This document shows positions 1 to 6,491 of a stretch of DNA of 10,757 nt, in pieces. A program made the position numbers and the translations under genes. Origin of the DNA: Bacteroidota bacterium (GTDB lineage: Bacteria > Bacteroidota > Bacteroidia > Bacteroidales > Marinifilaceae). The notes beneath the pieces are model-generated. The model was not told where the DNA came from. It saw only the letters and a program-made list of their open reading frames with translations, and did no database searches. The stretch lies in contig JAEXFF010000046.1 of the NCBI GenBank assembly GCA_023400335.1, forward strand, positions 1 to 10,757, written 5' to 3'. How positions within the stretch are numbered: the stretch's first letter is position 1; each line of letters begins with the position of its first letter.

Positions 1-106
1 TGGAATAAAGCATGACCGGATTTTCAAATTCAGCTACCACTTCCCGGATGATATGGATGGATTCCGCTTCCAGTTCTTTTAAATGACTTAATTTATATTC
101 TGACAT
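1..106 (-). CDS. cysD: Sulfate adenylyltransferase subunit 2 (CysD), N-terminal fragment
   Basis: Only the first 35 codons are in the window; the gene runs off the left edge. Reading from the ATG at 106, the peptide begins [16 protein letters not shown] and continues through a HIIREV segment to NPVMLYS. This is nearly the same as the start of E. coli CysD ([18 protein letters not shown]...NPVMLYS). In the known family the next residues are the PP-loop of the ATP pyrophosphatase fold, just outside the window. CysD with the GTPase CysN makes adenosine 5'-phosphosulfate (APS) from sulfate and ATP in the cytoplasm. It lies 89 nt downstream of cysC on the same strand, so the APS-forming and APS-using enzymes are probably co-expressed. 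cysN would be expected beyond the edge. Confidence 0.93.
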   Translation of the reverse strand, partial: MSEYKLSHLKELEAESIHIIREVVAEFENPVMLYS

Positions 107-195
107 ATTTTTTTATATAATCAATAAAAGGATCTCCCTTCTGTTATTTTCTGCCCCTTTGTGTTTTTGTCAGGAGCAGAGAAGAGACGCCTATA

Positions 196-804
196 TCAGG
201 GCACAAATTTAATTTTCGGTTCAATGACTTCCAATAGTATTTTTACCGATTCTTCCAGAGAATAACGGGAAGTGTCGATTGCTAAAAAGGGATGTAAAGG
301 AGCTTCAAAAGGAGCGGATATTCCTGTGAAATCCCGGATTTCTCCTTTTCTGGCTTTTTTGTAAAGACCTTTTACATCTCTTTTTTCACATTCTTCCAAG
401 GGGGTGCTTACATATATTTCCAGAAAATCGTTTTCCCCGATAATTTCCCGGGCCATTTGCCGGATAGCTCTTGTCGGACTGATAAAAGCCGCGATCGTAA
501 CCACTCCGCAATCCACAAACAGTTTGGAAACTTCTGCAATCCTCCGGATATTCTCCGTACGGTCGGTTCCGGAAAAACCCAGGTTATTATTAATTCCGCT
601 GCGGATATTGTCTCCGTCTAATATACGGGTCAGAAATCCTTTTTTATATAACTCCCGTTCCAAAGCAATAGCCAATGTACTTTTACCCGAACCCGATAAC
701 CCGGTAAACCAAATCATTGCACTTTTTTGATGCAACAGTTGTTCCCGGTCTGAACGCTGCAGCATTTGGTCGAATATCGGATAAATATTGATGTTTTTTT
801 CCAT
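196..804 (-). CDS. cysC: Adenylyl-sulfate kinase (CysC)
   Basis: A 202-residue APS kinase that phosphorylates APS to PAPS, using ATP, in the cytoplasm. The length is normal for a single-domain CysC. Visible motifs are the P-loop GLSGSGKS (residues 35-42), the DGDNIR segment (63-68) that binds APS and magnesium in the family, the FISP segment (107-110) whose Ser is the known phospho-site in E. coli, and KGLYKKAR (145-152) followed by GISAPFE (161-167), the substrate-binding lid. No CysN domain is fused to it. It lies between cysQ and cysD, so the local module makes PAPS and recycles PAP. Whether PAPS feeds sulfate reduction or sulfotransferases cannot be told here, because neither a PAPS reductase nor a sulfotransferase is in the window. 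Confidence 0.96.
   Translation of the reverse strand: MEKNINIYPIFDQMLQRSDREQLLHQKSAMIWFTGLSGSGKSTLAIALERELYKKGFLTRILDGDNIRSGINNNLGFSGTDRTENIRRIAEVSKLFVDCGVVTIAAFISPTRAIRQMAREIIGENDFLEIYVSTPLEECEKRDVKGLYKKARKGEIRDFTGISAPFEAPLHPFLAIDTSRYSLEESVKILLEVIEPKIKFVP
204..211 (-). promoter_or_regulatory. Candidate -7 element for cysD inside the cysC 3' end
   Basis: On the minus strand this reads TAAATTTG, which fits the Bacteroidota TAnnTTTG -7 consensus. It overlaps the last codons of cysC and would give a leader of roughly 90 nt before the cysD ATG at 106. Such short AT-rich matches arise by chance, and no clear -33 partner was found, so this is only a candidate for internal transcription of cysDN. 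Confidence 0.22.
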
Positions 805-927
805 ATTTTGTCACTCTTACTCTATTCATAAAATAACCTTTATCGGAAGGATAAAGGCAGCACCGGAAAGGAGTATTTATTTAAAGTAATTATATTTCAT
901 TCTGCTCTCCGGTTTGATATCCCTTTA

Positions 928-1728
928 TTATTTTACAATAAACCAGGGATTATGTAAATCTTCTTTATTGTATTGAAGCGGTGTTTTCCCGTCAGTCATA
1001 AAGATATTTTTACCTGCAGCTAAAGCTATGGCATGACCTGCCGCCGTGTCCCATTCCATTGTCGGGGCAAAACGCGGATATATATTGGCAGACCCTTCTG
1101 CAACCAGACAAATTTTCAGGGAACTTCCGATGGAGGTCAGTTTAACCTGTTTGTGCTCTTTTTTCAATTTTTCGATAAATTCCTGGGTTTCCGGAGTCAG
1201 GTGGGAACGGGAAGCTACAATGGTATAAGGATAATTCCCTTTTACCAGCGGAAGCCGGAGGGCACGGGAACGAACTTCCGAAATGGCGGAGACACGCAGC
1301 GGTTCTACCGCCAGTGCCTTGTAAGCACCATTTTCTGCCGAGCCGTAATACAATTCTTTTTTTACCGGTACGTAGATCACTCCCAGAACCGGATTCCCTT
1401 CAGAGATCAGGGCAATATTGACAGTGAATTCCCCGTTTCGTTTGATAAATTCTTTAGTACCATCCAGCGGATCTACTATCCAGCATGTTTTCCACTGTTG
1501 CCGCTTTTCATAATCGGCCGGATTTCCTTCCTCACTCAATACCGGATAAGAAGTATTTTCCAATACATTAATAATCGTTTTGTGGGCTTCTTTATCGGCT
1601 TGTGTTAAAGGAGAGTCATCTGCTTTTCGTTCAATATCCAAATGCGAAGCCGGATCATTGTAAATTTTCAGTATTGCTTCTCCGGCTCTTAAAGCGGCTT
1701 CTATCGCTAGATTTAATAATTTTTCCAT
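928..1728 (-). CDS. cysQ: 3'(2'),5'-bisphosphate nucleotidase (CysQ)
   Basis: Hydrolyses 3'-phosphoadenosine 5'-phosphate (PAP), the by-product of PAPS-using reactions, to AMP; it belongs to the inositol monophosphatase superfamily with metal-dependent catalysis. From the ATG at 1728 the protein has 266 residues, the normal CysQ length. Metal-binding motifs are SEEG (65-68), DPLDGTKEFI (86-95) and EWDTAAGHA (225-233). The reading frame stays open upstream to an ATG at 1824. That extension carries no family sequence and contains a good -7 promoter element (1752-1759), so the start at 1728 is chosen. cysC follows after a 123-nt gap on the same strand. In some Bacteroides sulfate loci an SLC13-type sulfate permease lies between these two genes (from memory); here there is no room for one. 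Confidence 0.93.
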   Translation of the reverse strand: MEKLLNLAIEAALRAGEAILKIYNDPASHLDIERKADDSPLTQADKEAHKTIINVLENTSYPVLSEEGNPADYEKRQQWKTCWIVDPLDGTKEFIKRNGEFTVNIALISEGNPVLGVIYVPVKKELYYGSAENGAYKALAVEPLRVSAISEVRSRALRLPLVKGNYPYTIVASRSHLTPETQEFIEKLKKEHKQVKLTSIGSSLKICLVAEGSANIYPRFAPTMEWDTAAGHAIALAAGKNIFMTDGKTPLQYNKEDLHNPWFIVK

Positions 1729-1751
1729 CCTTCTTTCTTTCTGTAGCCGTG

Positions 1752-1759
1752 CAAAGATA
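1752..1759 (-). promoter_or_regulatory. cysQ promoter, -7 element TATCTTTG
   Basis: The minus strand reads ATACTATCTTTGCAC, an exact TAnnTTTG match to the Bacteroidota housekeeping -7 element. Transcription would begin about 7 nt downstream and leave a leader of roughly 16 nt before the cysQ ATG at 1728. A convincing -33 TTTG was not found. The location argues that the longer reading frame starting at 1824 is not translated. Confidence 0.6.
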
Positions 1760-1815
1760 GTATTTATTTTGGAAAATGAATTTATCTGTAGGGCGGGTTT
1801 ATCGTGGAATATATT

Positions 1816-1833
1816 TTTCTGCACCAGCAGAAA
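1816..1833 (-). terminator. Small hairpin downstream of the peptidase gene, possible weak terminator
   Basis: TTTCTGC and GCAGAAA form a 7-bp perfect stem around a 4-nt loop. It lies between the end of the peptidase gene (1961) and the cysQ promoter, where a minus-strand terminator would be expected. The sequence after the stem is AT-rich (AATATATT) but has no proper U tract, so the terminator role is uncertain. Confidence 0.3.
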
Positions 1834-1860
1834 TATTTCCTCTCAGCTGAATATGTATGA

Positions 1861-1940
1861 ACGCTTCGCTGATCCGCAACCCCCGGTATTCCGGAAAAGT
1901 CTTTTTATCGGAACCGCAGGTTTATTTATCAGCGAAGCGT
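1861..1940. repeat. 13-bp perfect inverted repeat with 54-nt spacer
   Basis: The arms are ACGCTTCGCTGAT at 1861-1873 and its exact reverse complement at 1928-1940. The spacer contains the small palindrome TTCCGGAA (1889-1896). The structure fills most of the gap between the peptidase stop codon and cysQ. It could be a long-stem RNA structure at the 3' end of the peptidase transcript or the footprint of a small non-coding repeat element. No transposase or target-site duplication was seen. Confidence 0.6.
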
Positions 1941-1960
1941 CAATCCTCCTCTTCTCGGAT

Positions 1961-4063
1961 CTATTCTTTTAATCCTCTCCGTTCCAGTAAGGGCTCGATA
2001 GAAGGATCTTTCCCCCGGAAGGTTTTATACAATTTCATCGCATCCTCACTTCCTCCTTTCGAAAGAACGTATTGGCGGAAAGCCAAGGCCTTTTCAGGAT
2101 TGAATACATCTCCTGTTTCTTTAAAGGCTTGAAAAGCGTCTGCATCCAGTACTTCAGCCCAGGTATAGGCATAATAACCGGCTGAATAGCCGCTGTCGAA
2201 AATATGGGCAAAATAGGTACTTCTGTAACGGACCGTAATTTCCGGAATTAAACCCAATTTGTCCAGCGTTTCTTTTTCAAATTTTTCAACGTCCAGCGGA
2301 TCTGTGGTCTTTACAGTATGGTAGGCCATATCCAGCAATGCAGCTGCCATAAATTCCGTTGTGGCGAAACCCTGGTTGAAATGACTGCTTTTTTGCAATT
2401 TGTCGATGAGCTTTTGAGGAATCGGCTCCCCGGTCTTGTAATGACGTGCATATACTTTCAGTACTTCCGGATCACCGGCCCAATTTTCCATGATTTGAGA
2501 GGGCAATTCCACGAAGTCGTGTACGACATTTGTGCCGGCTATACTGGGATAGGTACATTTGGATAATAAGCCGTGCAAGGCATGTCCGAATTCGTGAAAA
2601 AGCGTCTGAGCTTCGTCAAACGTCAGCAAAGCCGGCGTGTCTCCGGTAGGTTTGGTAAAATTACATACATTGGTAATAACCGGTGTGGATTCCAGTAAAA
2701 AGGACTGGGAACGGAAAGCATCCATCCAGGCTCCCTGACTTTTACTGGGACGGGGAAAATAGTCGGCATAATAAATTCCGATAAAACTTCCGTCAGCATC
2801 TTTCACCTCAAAGGCTTTGGCGTCCGGGTGGGGAAGAGGCAAATCGGTGCGGGGTTCAAAAGTGATACCGTATAATTTATTTGCGGTATAAAAAGCTCCT
2901 TCCCTGACCTGATCCAGAGGGAAGTACTGCCGGAGCTCGTTTTCGTCCAGACCGTATTGAGCTTGTTTTACTTTTTCGGCATAATACCGCCAGTCCCAGG
3001 GTTGCAGTTTGAATTTACCTCCGGTTTTGTCAATCATTTGCTGAAGCGCTTTGGCTTCTTTCTTAGCTACTTTAAGGGCTGCTTCCCAGATTTGATTACA
3101 AAGTGTATAAACATTTTCAGGGTTTTTAGCCATGTTTTCGTCCAATACATAACTGGCATAATCCGGAAATCCCAGTAAATTAGCTTTTTCTGTTTTTAAA
3201 GCGATGATTTTACGGATTACTTCTTTATTATCGTATTCATTATTGTTATTGCCCCGGTTGGTATAGGCCCTGTAGATTTGTTCCCGTAAATCCCGATTGT
3301 CTGCATATTGCAGGAAAGGCATTACGCTGGGATTGTGAAGGGTAAATACCCATTTCCCCTCCAGACCTGCTTCTTTTGCTGTTTCGGCAGCTGAGGCGAT
3401 CACTCCTGACGGCAGACCGGCCAAATCTTTTTCATTGTCGATCACCAATTGGTAGTTATTGGTTTCCTTCAGGAGATTGTTTCCGAATTTAAGGGCCAAT
3501 AGCGACAATTCGTTATTGATTTTTTTTAGTTTTTCTTTTTCTTCTGCGGAGAGGTTGGCCCCTCCGCGGACAAATTCTTTATAATACTTATTTAATACTT
3601 CCAGCTGTTCCGTATTGAGGTTTTCTTTTTCTTTGTTGTCGTATACGGTTTTTATCCGTTGGAATAATTTTTCGTTCAGGTTCATCCCGTCGGCATGGGC
3701 GGAAAGCAGAGGGGCAACCTGTTCTGCAACCATCTGCATGGAATCGTTCGTATTCGCTTCCCTTAAATTCATAAAGACCGACTGTACTCTTTGCAGCAAT
3801 TGTCCGGATTTTTCCAGGGCAACAATTGTGTTTTCAAAAGTAGGCGCTTCCGGATTATTGAGAATCGCTTCAATCTCCGCTTCCTGTTGTTTTATACCTT
3901 CCCGGAAAGCCGGCAGGTAATGACTGTTTTGGATCTGCTGGAAAGGAGGTACTCCGTGAGGCGTATCAAAATCCTTTAAAAAAGGATTATCCTGCTTTAT
4001 TTCACTGTTGCAGGCTTGTAGCATCAGGCCCGCAAAACAAATTAGATAAGTTAGTTTTTTCAT
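1961..4063 (-). CDS. dcp: Peptidyl-dipeptidase Dcp, M3 family, lipoprotein
   Basis: A 700-residue zinc oligopeptidase of family M3A that removes dipeptides from the C-terminus of peptides. The thermolysin-like active site is clear: HEFGH at residues 490-494 (zinc ligands H490 and H494, catalytic E491), with E519 in HDFVELPSQ as third ligand. The spacing is the same as in E. coli Dcp. The N-terminus is a lipoprotein signal, MKKLTYLICFAGLMLQAC, with lipobox Cys18. The enzyme is therefore likely lipid-anchored in the cell envelope, facing the periplasm, while classical E. coli Dcp is soluble. It has its own candidate promoter, divergent from the flavin/iron-sulfur gene at 4229, and no obvious link to the cys genes downstream. 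A role in peptide scavenging is inferred from the family. The assignment to Dcp rather than oligopeptidase A rests on overall resemblance. Confidence 0.92.
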   Translation of the reverse strand: MKKLTYLICFAGLMLQACNSEIKQDNPFLKDFDTPHGVPPFQQIQNSHYLPAFREGIKQQEAEIEAILNNPEAPTFENTIVALEKSGQLLQRVQSVFMNLREANTNDSMQMVAEQVAPLLSAHADGMNLNEKLFQRIKTVYDNKEKENLNTEQLEVLNKYYKEFVRGGANLSAEEKEKLKKINNELSLLALKFGNNLLKETNNYQLVIDNEKDLAGLPSGVIASAAETAKEAGLEGKWVFTLHNPSVMPFLQYADNRDLREQIYRAYTNRGNNNNEYDNKEVIRKIIALKTEKANLLGFPDYASYVLDENMAKNPENVYTLCNQIWEAALKVAKKEAKALQQMIDKTGGKFKLQPWDWRYYAEKVKQAQYGLDENELRQYFPLDQVREGAFYTANKLYGITFEPRTDLPLPHPDAKAFEVKDADGSFIGIYYADYFPRPSKSQGAWMDAFRSQSFLLESTPVITNVCNFTKPTGDTPALLTFDEAQTLFHEFGHALHGLLSKCTYPSIAGTNVVHDFVELPSQIMENWAGDPEVLKVYARHYKTGEPIPQKLIDKLQKSSHFNQGFATTEFMAAALLDMAYHTVKTTDPLDVEKFEKETLDKLGLIPEITVRYRSTYFAHIFDSGYSAGYYAYTWAEVLDADAFQAFKETGDVFNPEKALAFRQYVLSKGGSEDAMKLYKTFRGKDPSIEPLLERRGLKE

Positions 4064-4144
4064 TTTGAGCGTTATTAGAGATCAGGTTAATATAGGTTTT
4101 GTAAAAAAGTTTTTTTAACGTTTAACACAGATTATCTATTTCAG

Positions 4145-4152
4145 CAAAAATA
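4145..4152 (-). promoter_or_regulatory. Candidate -7 element for the dcp gene, TATTTTTG
   Basis: The minus strand reads TATTTTTG, matching TAnnTTTG. The implied leader is about 75 nt before the ATG at 4063. The -33 region has only a TGTT-like sequence at about the right distance, so confidence is moderate. The site lies in the 165-nt divergent gap shared with the promoter of the gene at 4229. Confidence 0.4.
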
Positions 4153-4197
4153 ATATTTTTTTAACGGAACAGGAGGAAAACCTTCTAATTAATGCAT

Positions 4198-4205
4198 TAA
4201 TTTTG
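4198..4205 (+). promoter_or_regulatory. Candidate -7 element for the FMN/Fe-S membrane protein, TAATTTTG
   Basis: TAATTTTG fits TAnnTTTG exactly and would start transcription about 17 nt before the ATG at 4229. No clear -33 TTTG is visible. It sits back to back with the dcp promoter candidate. Confidence 0.45.
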
Positions 4206-4228
4206 GAACCCTGAATAAAAAGAGCATT

Positions 4229-5473
4229 ATGAATAATCAAATAAGTGCCTGGATGGCAAAATTACCGGGAATTCTTTCCCTGTTTTTAATTTTGTTTCTG
4301 CTCTCCGGGCATTATAAAGAAACGGGGGAAAACCAAAGGGGAGGAGAAGCCGCTGCCGCAGGAATAGAAAAAGTACCGCCGGAAGTTATAACGGAATATT
4401 TTCCCGGATATACAGAGATGGTTCAGGAATCGGAGGTTCTTTTCCGGGTAAAAGCAGACGGAAAAATTGTGGGTTCTTTTATTGTCACTACGCCCATAGC
4501 CGATGAGGTGACCGGATTTGCAGGAAAAGTTCCGGTCGCATTGGCCCTGGGAACAGACGGAAGAATCAGGGGACTTTACTTATTGGAGAATCAGGAATCT
4601 CCGGGTTTTATCAAATTGATTGCACGCAAAGGCTTTTTCGATTCCTGGAAAGGTAAAACCCCGGAAGAAGCTATAAAGTTACAGGTGGAAGCAGTGAGCG
4701 GAGCTACGATGTCGAGCAATGCCGTGAAAGAAAATATACAGAAAGCTTTGGCTTATTATTTACAACAGAAAGCCGGAGAAAGTGAAATTCACTGGACCGG
4801 CTGGCTCAAAAACGGATTGGGGTATGCGTTGGTGATTTTGGCTCTGTTAAGTATGTTTCCTGTAAAAATATTGAAAAAATACCGTTGGGTACTGATGACC
4901 GGCTCTGTATTGATTTTAGGGTTTTGGAACGGTTATTTTCTCTCCTTTGCCTTATTATATGGTTGGCTGATGCACGGGATTCCCTGGAGTGGGAAAATTT
5001 TATTGCCGCTTGTGGCTCTCCTGGCTTTCTTTATTCCTTTATTTTTCGGGAAATCCTACTATTGTTATTACCTCTGTCCTTTTGGGGCGGCACAGGAATT
5101 GGCAGGTAAAATCAGGAAAAAGAAAATGATACCCAAAGGCTATTGGAGAACGGTATTGAAATATACCCGCCGGAGTTATTTTATGGTAGTAATCGGTCTT
5201 TTACTGGCGGGAATAACCCTCGATCTGGCCCAGTTTGAACCTTTTGCTGCTTTTATGTTCGGGGCAGCCGGACGTTGGGTGTTGGCTCTGGCACTGACAT
5301 TTTTAATTCTGTCTGTATTTTTCTCCCGTCCCTGGTGTAATTACTTTTGTCTGACCGGTCAGTTACTGGAAATAATCCGTCACGGAAAAGCGAATAAAAG
5401 TGCGGGGAGGATCTGGATAGAGTGGATAGGGGTAGTGATATTGGCAGCCCTTGTCCTGTTTGTGGTGTGGTAA
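4229..5473 (+). CDS. FMN-binding domain fused to NapH/NosR-like 4Fe-4S membrane domain
   Basis: A 414-residue membrane electron-transfer protein. After one N-terminal membrane segment (about 12-27), residues 50-180 form an FMN-binding domain ending in SGATMSS. In RnfG/NqrC-type proteins the Thr of this motif (here T160) carries FMN covalently, attached by ApbE. The rest has about six membrane helices (near 196-211, 220-240, 256-274, 316-333, 348-366 and 396-413). Two Cys-x3-Cys motifs, C279-YYL-C283-P and C370-NYF-C374-L, lie in loops rich in Lys and Arg, so they face the cytoplasm while the FMN domain faces the periplasm. This architecture resembles NosR and PceC, but the C-terminal dicluster ferredoxin of full NosR/NapH is absent and the second motif has Leu where the family usually has Pro. 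It likely moves electrons across the membrane to or from periplasmic flavin. The partner is unknown; the neighbours are unrelated. Confidence 0.85.
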   Translation: MNNQISAWMAKLPGILSLFLILFLLSGHYKETGENQRGGEAAAAGIEKVPPEVITEYFPGYTEMVQESEVLFRVKADGKIVGSFIVTTPIADEVTGFAGKVPVALALGTDGRIRGLYLLENQESPGFIKLIARKGFFDSWKGKTPEEAIKLQVEAVSGATMSSNAVKENIQKALAYYLQQKAGESEIHWTGWLKNGLGYALVILALLSMFPVKILKKYRWVLMTGSVLILGFWNGYFLSFALLYGWLMHGIPWSGKILLPLVALLAFFIPLFFGKSYYCYYLCPFGAAQELAGKIRKKKMIPKGYWRTVLKYTRRSYFMVVIGLLLAGITLDLAQFEPFAAFMFGAAGRWVLALALTFLILSVFFSRPWCNYFCLTGQLLEIIRHGKANKSAGRIWIEWIGVVILAALVLFVVW

Positions 5474-5578
5474 CGACCGTTGGGGATTCAATTCTGGCCG
5501 GGGAAACAGACGGAGTGAACCGGGAGGTATCTATTTTGTCCTTGCTGTATAAATAATTGTAAATTTTTTCTCTGAATA

Positions 5579-5610
5579 TTTGATTATGTGGATAAAAAGC
5601 ACTTAATTTG
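5579..5610 (+). promoter_or_regulatory. Promoter of the rpmB operon
   Basis: TTTG at 5579-5582 is followed after exactly 20 nt by TTAATTTG at 5603-5610, close to the Bacteroidota -33/-7 pair (TTTG, about 20 nt, TAnnTTTG). The -7 box is one base short of the strict consensus. The leader to the rpmB ATG at 5649 would be about 30 nt. The rest of the 5474-5648 gap shows nothing else recognisable, including no clear terminator for the upstream gene. Confidence 0.55.
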
Positions 5611-5648
5611 CAACCTGTTTGGAAAGCGTTTAAAAAAAATACTGAGAG

Positions 5649-5891
5649 ATGTCAAGAGTTTGTCAAATAACCGGAAAAAAAGCAATGGGTGGAAACAGTG
5701 TATCTCACTCTAAAAGAAGAGTAAAGAGAACATTTTCTATCAACCTGTTTAAGAGAAATTTTTATTGGCCGGAAGAAGATAGATGGATTCGTTTGAACGT
5801 ATCTGCTGCTGGTCTTCGTCTGATCAATAAGAAAGGTCTGAATGCATGTTTAAAAGATGCAACGGCTGAAGGATTAATTAAAAATGTTTAA
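5649..5891 (+). CDS. rpmB: Large ribosomal subunit protein bL28
   Basis: An 80-residue basic protein of the 50S subunit. The start [20 protein letters not shown] followed by SKRRVKRTF is the conserved bL28 N-terminus, and the [18 protein letters not shown] segment is the conserved core. The length is standard. It is the first gene of a tight operon: rpmG begins 11 nt after its stop and DUF4295 follows. Growth-rate regulated expression is expected from its function, not seen in the sequence. Confidence 0.97.
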   Translation: MSRVCQITGKKAMGGNSVSHSKRRVKRTFSINLFKRNFYWPEEDRWIRLNVSAAGLRLINKKGLNACLKDATAEGLIKNV

Positions 5892-5902
5892 AATCACTGA
5901 AG

Positions 5903-6091
5903 ATGGCAAAGAAAGCTAAAGGAAATAGAGTACAGGTGATTCTTGAGTGTACAGAACATAAAGAATCCGGTATGCCGGGAACTTCACGGTATATTACTAC
6001 AAAAAACAGGAAGAATACGCCGGAAAGATTGGAACTGAAAAAGTACAATCCGATATTGAAGAGAGTAACTATACACAGAGAAATTAAATAA
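5903..6091 (+). CDS. rpmG: Large ribosomal subunit protein bL33
   Basis: A 62-residue protein of the 50S subunit. [19 protein letters not shown], then [22 protein letters not shown] and the end [16 protein letters not shown], are typical of Bacteroidota bL33. Only one Cys (C16) is present, so this is the zinc-free form without paired CxxC motifs. The gene lies 11 nt after rpmB and 8 nt before the DUF4295 gene, consistent with one transcript. A 163-aa frame on the opposite strand covers this region and is an overlap artefact. Confidence 0.97.
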   Translation: MAKKAKGNRVQVILECTEHKESGMPGTSRYITTKNRKNTPERLELKKYNPILKRVTIHREIK

Positions 6092-6099
6092 TTTGAACT

Positions 6100-6252
6100 A
6101 TGGCAAAGAAGGTTGTAGCAACATTGAAGACCGGAGACGGACGGGGATACGCTAAAGTAATTAAAATGGTGAAATCTCCGAAAACAGGTGCCTATACGTT
6201 CAAAGAACAAATGGTAAGCACCGAAGACGTGAAAGCTTGTTTTAAAAAATAA
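6100..6252 (+). CDS. DUF4295 family small basic protein
   Basis: A 50-residue reading frame that begins MAKKVVATLKTGDGRGYAKV, continues IKMVKSPKTGAYTFKEQMV and ends in KACFKK. It is Lys-rich (12 Lys) with no membrane segment. Its position directly after rpmG, 8 nt downstream and before the operon terminator, is the known location of the Bacteroidota DUF4295 family. The function is not established. The basic character and constant linkage to two 50S proteins suggest a ribosome-associated protein, which is inference. The start ATG and the MAKK beginning match how rpmG also starts. Confidence 0.9.
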   Translation: MAKKVVATLKTGDGRGYAKVIKMVKSPKTGAYTFKEQMVSTEDVKACFKK

Positions 6253-6278
6253 GCCGGATCGTTCGTTTATAAAAAAGG

Positions 6279-6309
6279 TCTGCCTGAATTTTTCAGGCAG
6301 ATTTTTTTT
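6279..6309 (+). terminator. Intrinsic terminator of the rpmB-rpmG-DUF4295 operon
   Basis: TCTGCCTGAA and TTCAGGCAGA form a perfect 10-bp stem around a 3-nt TTT loop, followed directly by eight Ts (6302-6309). It starts 26 nt after the DUF4295 stop codon. A run of six As lies just upstream of the stem, so weak termination in the reverse direction is also possible. Confidence 0.93.
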
Positions 6310-6314
6310 GGAGT

Positions 6315-6329
6315 CTTTCACTGTGAAAG
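6315..6329. repeat. Short palindrome CTTTCAC-T-GTGAAAG
   Basis: Two 7-bp arms are separated by one base, just after the operon terminator. It could be an operator-like site or a small hairpin, but no promoter is evident beside it. The remaining sequence to 6491, the end of the minus-strand AraC gene, shows nothing I can identify. Confidence 0.4.
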
Positions 6330-6491
6330 TCGGTTTGAAAACCTTTATTATGGAAGAATATTGAATCAATCCGGTTTGTATGGCTCGTTACGAAGTATTT
6401 GTACAAGAGTGCCTGAAGCAGTGGAGTTTGGTACAATTATCGTTTGAGACTTCAGTTTTTGTAACCGCTTAACGGAGCGTCCCCTGACGGA

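Noticed and set aside
1033..1608. Open 191-codon plus-strand frame opposite cysQ
   Set aside because: It is antisense to the conserved CysQ motifs and is Phe- and Arg-rich in the way typical of shadow frames.
1857..2132. 91-codon plus-strand frame over the inverted repeat and the end of dcp
   Set aside because: It is mostly antisense to the conserved C-terminus of the M3 peptidase and has no recognisable features.
5878..6369. Open 163-codon frame on the minus strand over rpmG and DUF4295
   Set aside because: It lies opposite two clear conserved genes and the operon terminator, and its sequence resembles no protein family; it is an overlap artefact.
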